Part shown: positions 6,417-8,790 of the stretch, piece after piece
How the letters are laid out: each line of letters begins with the position of its first letter
Numbering within the stretch: the first letter of the stretch is position 1
Position numbers and translations under genes: made by a program
Notes under the pieces: generated by a model
Database searches by the model: none
What the model saw: only the letters and a program-made list of their open reading frames with translations
What the model was told of the DNA's origin: nothing
NCBI GenBank assembly: GCA_023436515.1
Contig: JAEZIV010000110.1
Location: 1-8,790, forward strand
Direction: 5' to 3'
From: Bacillota bacterium
Lineage (GTDB): Bacteria > Bacillota > Clostridia > Acetivibrionales > DSM-1351
DNA: 8,790 nt

Positions 6417-7457
6417 TTACACCCCAGCACTCTCATTCCACTCTATGGTCCTCCTCAGGCCTTCACTCATGGGCTTGAAGCTGTGGAGCCCGAACTCCGA
6501 ACAAACTTTTGTTATATCCAGCTGCACCCGCTGGGGAGAAACCTTGACCTGTTGAGCAGAGTTCTCTTCGGAGTTCTCCTGTACAGAAAGCTTGCTTCCG
6601 GTTATAGCGCAAATCTCTTCTGCAAGCTTTCTTATGGTGATGCTCTCCCTTCCGCCGACGTTGTAAACCAGCTCGGTGCCGTACAGCATAATGTTTAGCA
6701 GCATCAAAGCGCAATCTGCAATATAGCAGAAGGTTCTGACCTTACTGCCGCTGTCTAACATAATTATTTCCCTGTTGCTGAGGGCCTGCCTGATAAACTG
6801 GGCCAGCACACGTTCATCACCTGAGCTGACTCCGGGTCCATAGGTCATGGAAATCCTTGCAATTTTTGCGTCAACCTGCTCAAAATCTCTGTATGCCAAG
6901 CAAAGAGTCTCTCCCATCCTTTTTGACTCTGAGTATATGGCTCTGATATTAACCGGAGAGCACAGCCCGGGAAAAGCCTCAGGGGTGGGAATATTCAGGG
7001 CATCAGGCTCACCATAAATTTCTGAGGAGCTCATAAACAGAAAGCCGGCTTTATCAGCCTTTGCCTTCCTGAGGAGCCCTTCGGTTACTACGGTATTCAG
7101 ATGCATGGTATCCAGATAATTTCTCAGGAATCTACCCGGCTGCGCATAGGTAGCCCCGTGAATAATAAAATCTGCCTTTTGCAGCCGGTCAAGAGCAGCA
7201 GGGCTGTTCAAATCTACTGCCTGAAAGCTGTAGGCCTTGCTGAAAATATTCTCCAGAGCCTTATTGGGCGGACTTTTACTGACAGCCTCAAGGTTGATTC
7301 CTGTACCATTTTCAATATTGGATAGGTGCAGCATATATATCAAATAAGTCCCAATCAGGCCGTTTGCTCCGGTTACAAGCACCCTCCTTCCCTTCAGTGG
7401 CGACAAATCGATACGGCCCAGATACTCTCTACAATCCTGCTCAATATATTTGTCCAA
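6417..7457 (-). CDS. NAD-dependent epimerase/dehydratase, UDP-xylose-synthase-like extended SDR enzyme
   Basis: The 346-residue protein is an extended short-chain dehydrogenase. It has the NAD-binding Rossmann motif TGANGLIG at 29-36 (G30, G33, G36), a catalytic serine region SSSEIYG at 143-149 and the YxxxK pair Y175/K179 in YSESKRMGET. Enzymes of this family oxidise C4 of a nucleotide-bound sugar and then epimerise, dehydrate or decarboxylate it. The SEIYG and YSESKR context looks closer to UDP-glucuronate decarboxylase/UDP-xylose synthase than to RmlB, whose motif carries an Asp-Glu pair. The substrate is not fixed by this. The start is TTG at 7457 with a strong AGGAGG eight bases upstream. 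Later ATG codons would remove the Rossmann motif. It follows the E1 beta gene by 17 bases and is almost certainly co-transcribed with it. Confidence 0.85.
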   Translation of the reverse strand: MDKYIEQDCREYLGRIDLSPLKGRRVLVTGANGLIGTYLIYMLHLSNIENGTGINLEAVSKSPPNKALENIFSKAYSFQAVDLNSPAALDRLQKADFIIHGATYAQPGRFLRNYLDTMHLNTVVTEGLLRKAKADKAGFLFMSSSEIYGEPDALNIPTPEAFPGLCSPVNIRAIYSESKRMGETLCLAYRDFEQVDAKIARISMTYGPGVSSGDERVLAQFIRQALSNREIIMLDSGSKVRTFCYIADCALMLLNIMLYGTELVYNVGGRESITIRKLAEEICAITGSKLSVQENSEENSAQQVKVSPQRVQLDITKVCSEFGLHSFKPMSEGLRRTIEWNESAGV

Positions 7458-7465
7458 AGCAGCTT

Positions 7466-7471
7466 CCTCCT
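7466..7471 (-). promoter_or_regulatory. Ribosome binding site supporting a TTG start of the epimerase
   Basis: AGGAGG on the minus strand, just after the E1 beta stop codon, lies eight bases before TTG at 7457. No ATG is available upstream of the NAD-binding motif. Confidence 0.7.
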
Positions 7472-7474
7472 CTC

Positions 7475-8515
7475 TTATTTCACCAGCTCCCTCACAGCCT
7501 TGCAGAGGGTCTCCGAATCCGGATAATAGGCCTTCTCAAGTACATCACTTGTGGGTGTAGGCGTGTCAGGACAGCAAGCCCTGACAAGGGGCTTTTTTAG
7601 GTAATCCATACCTTTTTCGGCCACTATTGCAGCTATTTCCGAGGCTGCTCCACCTGTTATTGGACCTGTATCGGAGATTATCAATCTGCCGGTTTTTGAA
7701 ATAGATTCTAATATGATATCCTCGTCAAGTGGCTTTATAGTTCTGGGATCTACAACCTCCACAGATATGTTTTCAGACTCCAGCCTTTGAGCAGCCTTTA
7801 ACGCCTCCACTACCATGTAGGAGAGTGCAACTATGGTCACATCACTGCCCTTTCTTCGGACAACACCCTTTCCAAAGGGTATGGAGAACAGATTATCAGG
7901 GACCTTTCCCATTGTTTTGTACAGCCATCTGTGTTCAACAAAGAGGACGGGATTGTTATCAATAATACTGGAAACCATCAGTCCCTTTGCGTCATAGGCT
8001 GTTGCGGGCATGGCTATCTTGAGCCCCGGCACATTCATAAGCATCCCCTGAAGGCACTGTGAATGCTGTGCCCCGGACCCCCATCCTCTGGCACTTATGG
8101 TTCTCACCACCATTGGTACTCTTACAGCTCCCCCCGTCATATAGCTCCATTTAGAGGCGTGATTTACCAGTTGGTCGAAGGACAGCAGCAAAAAGTCCAT
8201 GCGAGCGTGAATCAAAACAGGCCTTAAGCCTGCCATTGCCGCCCCGGCAGCTATTCCTGTCAGAGAATTTTCGGCTATGGGAGTATCAAATACCCTGTGG
8301 CTGCCATATTTTTTATGGAGATCCTTTGTGGTGCCGAAAACTCCGGCCACATCATCAATTCCCTCTCCCATAATGAACACTCTGGGATCTCTGGACATGG
8401 ATTGGTCCAAGGCTTCGTATATTGCATCCTTATAAGATATGACTCTTCCCGACTGAGCATCATCCTCAAAAGTAAACTTATCCTGTTTTTCAACTTCAAT
8501 TGTCGTCCAAGGCAT
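7475..8515 (-). CDS. TPP-dependent 2-oxoacid dehydrogenase/transketolase-like E1 component, beta subunit
   Basis: The 346-residue product matches E1 beta subunits of the pyruvate/2-oxoacid dehydrogenase family. The N-terminal TPP-pyrimidine domain has MGEG (49-52, conserved E51), DTPIAEN with E82 (the glutamate that activates the TPP aminopyrimidine) and GAQHSQ with H151 at the active site. The C-terminal transketolase domain starts near GSDVTIVALSY and continues through VEVVDPRTIKPLD. With the alpha subunit it would decarboxylate a 2-oxoacid and pass the aldehyde or acyl unit to an acceptor. The N-terminus is about 25 residues longer than typical E1 beta proteins. AGGAGG eight bases upstream overlaps the alpha subunit stop. 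No E2 or E3 is seen downstream; the next gene is a sugar SDR enzyme. This argues for a specialised acyloin or C2-transfer role over central metabolism, though the missing genes could lie outside the window. Confidence 0.88.
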   Translation of the reverse strand: MPWTTIEVEKQDKFTFEDDAQSGRVISYKDAIYEALDQSMSRDPRVFIMGEGIDDVAGVFGTTKDLHKKYGSHRVFDTPIAENSLTGIAAGAAMAGLRPVLIHARMDFLLLSFDQLVNHASKWSYMTGGAVRVPMVVRTISARGWGSGAQHSQCLQGMLMNVPGLKIAMPATAYDAKGLMVSSIIDNNPVLFVEHRWLYKTMGKVPDNLFSIPFGKGVVRRKGSDVTIVALSYMVVEALKAAQRLESENISVEVVDPRTIKPLDEDIILESISKTGRLIISDTGPITGGAASEIAAIVAEKGMDYLKKPLVRACCPDTPTPTSDVLEKAYYPDSETLCKAVRELVK

Positions 8516-8523
8516 TAGCTTAA

Positions 8524-8529
8524 CCTCCT
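8524..8529 (-). promoter_or_regulatory. E1 beta ribosome binding site overlapping the E1 alpha stop codon
   Basis: The minus strand reads TAGGAGG: the AG of the alpha TAG stop (8528-8530) is also the first part of the AGGAGG for beta, whose ATG is at 8515. Terminating ribosomes would therefore sit on the beta initiation site, suggesting coupled, roughly equal synthesis of the two subunits. Confidence 0.7.
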
Positions 8530-8790
8530 AATTCGAATAAACAAAATCCATCAGCTCCTTGGGGTCGGGCTTAGGTGAATTAACAGCAAATTCAAAGGCC
8601 TTCTTAACTATTTCGTCAATCTCGGTTATTATTGCATTCTCGGTCTCTTCATCTAGTAGCCCAATATCATAAAGATAGCTTGTATACCACCTTATGGGGC
8701 ATTTTGATATCCAGTAGTCAAACTCCTCCTGAGAACGCTGCCCCTCTCCCACATCATTTACTGTTCCAATATGTCCCCTCCATCTATAGG
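8528..8790 (-). CDS. TPP-dependent E1 component, alpha subunit, C-terminal part only
   Basis: The frame enters from the right edge and stops with TAG at 8528-8530, leaving about 87 residues. It opens with YRWRGH, which matches the YRxxGH region near the end of the TPP-binding domain of E1 alpha subunits. A helical tail follows with the usual order: an acidic YWxxxxPIRWYTSYL segment, GLLDEET, an acid-rich helix and PDPKELMDFVY at the C-terminus. Canonical PDH alpha subunits usually have a Ser and an acidic/Pro motif soon after the GH. Here the sequence is GHIGTVNDVGEG, a form I associate with stand-alone E1 pairs in carbohydrate or secondary-metabolite loci. An apparent GTG start at 8752 is internal and not used. 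With beta it should form the alpha2beta2 enzyme. The TPP-binding GDG motif is outside the window. Confidence 0.8.
   Translation of the reverse strand, partial: YRWRGHIGTVNDVGEGQRSQEEFDYWISKCPIRWYTSYLYDIGLLDEETENAIITEIDEIVKKAFEFAVNSPKPDPKELMDFVYSN

Noticed and set aside
6133..6555. 140-residue plus-strand frame spanning the ends of the regulator and the epimerase.
   Set aside because: It overlaps both real genes in other frames and has no recognisable domain; the regulator's effector domain and the SDR enzyme explain the sequence.
7475..8790. Part of a complete pyruvate or acetoin dehydrogenase complex.
   Set aside because: The gene after E1 beta is a sugar SDR enzyme and no lipoyl E2 or flavoprotein E3 is visible. 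This is only a provisional rejection because the operon continues beyond the right edge.
1..8790. tRNA, rRNA, CRISPR array, insertion sequence, integrase or attachment site.
   Set aside because: No cloverleaf, regularly spaced repeats, transposase motifs or flanking direct repeats were seen on reading both strands by eye.

Overview
The window reads as chromosomal DNA of a Gram-positive, Clostridia-like bacterium (a Ruminiclostridium or Clostridium relative is my best guess). The reasons are moderately AT-rich coding sequence, strong purine-rich ribosome binding sites (AGGAGG, AAAGGAG), one TTG start, AGA/AGG arginine codons and Firmicutes-like protein sequences. The species assignment is inference. 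No tRNA, rRNA, CRISPR array or insertion sequence was recognised.

Layout, left to right. (1) Positions 1-991, minus strand: a glycosyltransferase resembling the NodZ/FUT8 fucosyltransferase superfamily. Its C-terminus runs off the left edge, and it has its own ribosome binding site and a possible promoter. (2) Positions 1051-1096: an intrinsic terminator facing left. (3) Positions 1150-5292, minus strand: a probable three-gene transcript, read right to left, of a nucleotidyltransferase with a C-terminal winged-helix-like region, a 955-residue UvrA paralogue and a 79-residue two-helix membrane protein. (4) Positions 5293-5450: a compact divergent control region whose two predicted -10 boxes share a small palindrome. 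(5) Positions 5451-6341, plus strand: an AraC-family regulator with a GyrI/Rob-type effector domain. (6) Positions 6342-6416: a convergent intergenic stretch with an inverted repeat. (7) Positions 6417 to the right edge, minus strand: a tightly packed operon of a TPP-dependent E1 alpha subunit (only its C-terminal end is in the window), an E1 beta subunit and a UDP-xylose-synthase-like NAD-dependent sugar epimerase/dehydratase.

How the genes may work together. The right block looks like dedicated nucleotide-sugar or small-carbohydrate chemistry. An E1 alpha/beta pair is translationally packed with a sugar SDR enzyme, and no E2 or E3 gene is visible. The glycosyltransferase at the left edge would fit the same kind of glycan locus. 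Between them lies a self-contained module with its own divergent promoters and its own terminator: effector-sensing AraC regulator, nucleotidyltransferase, UvrA-like ABC protein, small membrane protein. It resembles a drug- or DNA-damage-response cassette inserted in or beside a glycan locus. Gene families are assigned from visible motifs. The substrate, the inducer and the idea that the module works as one system are inference.
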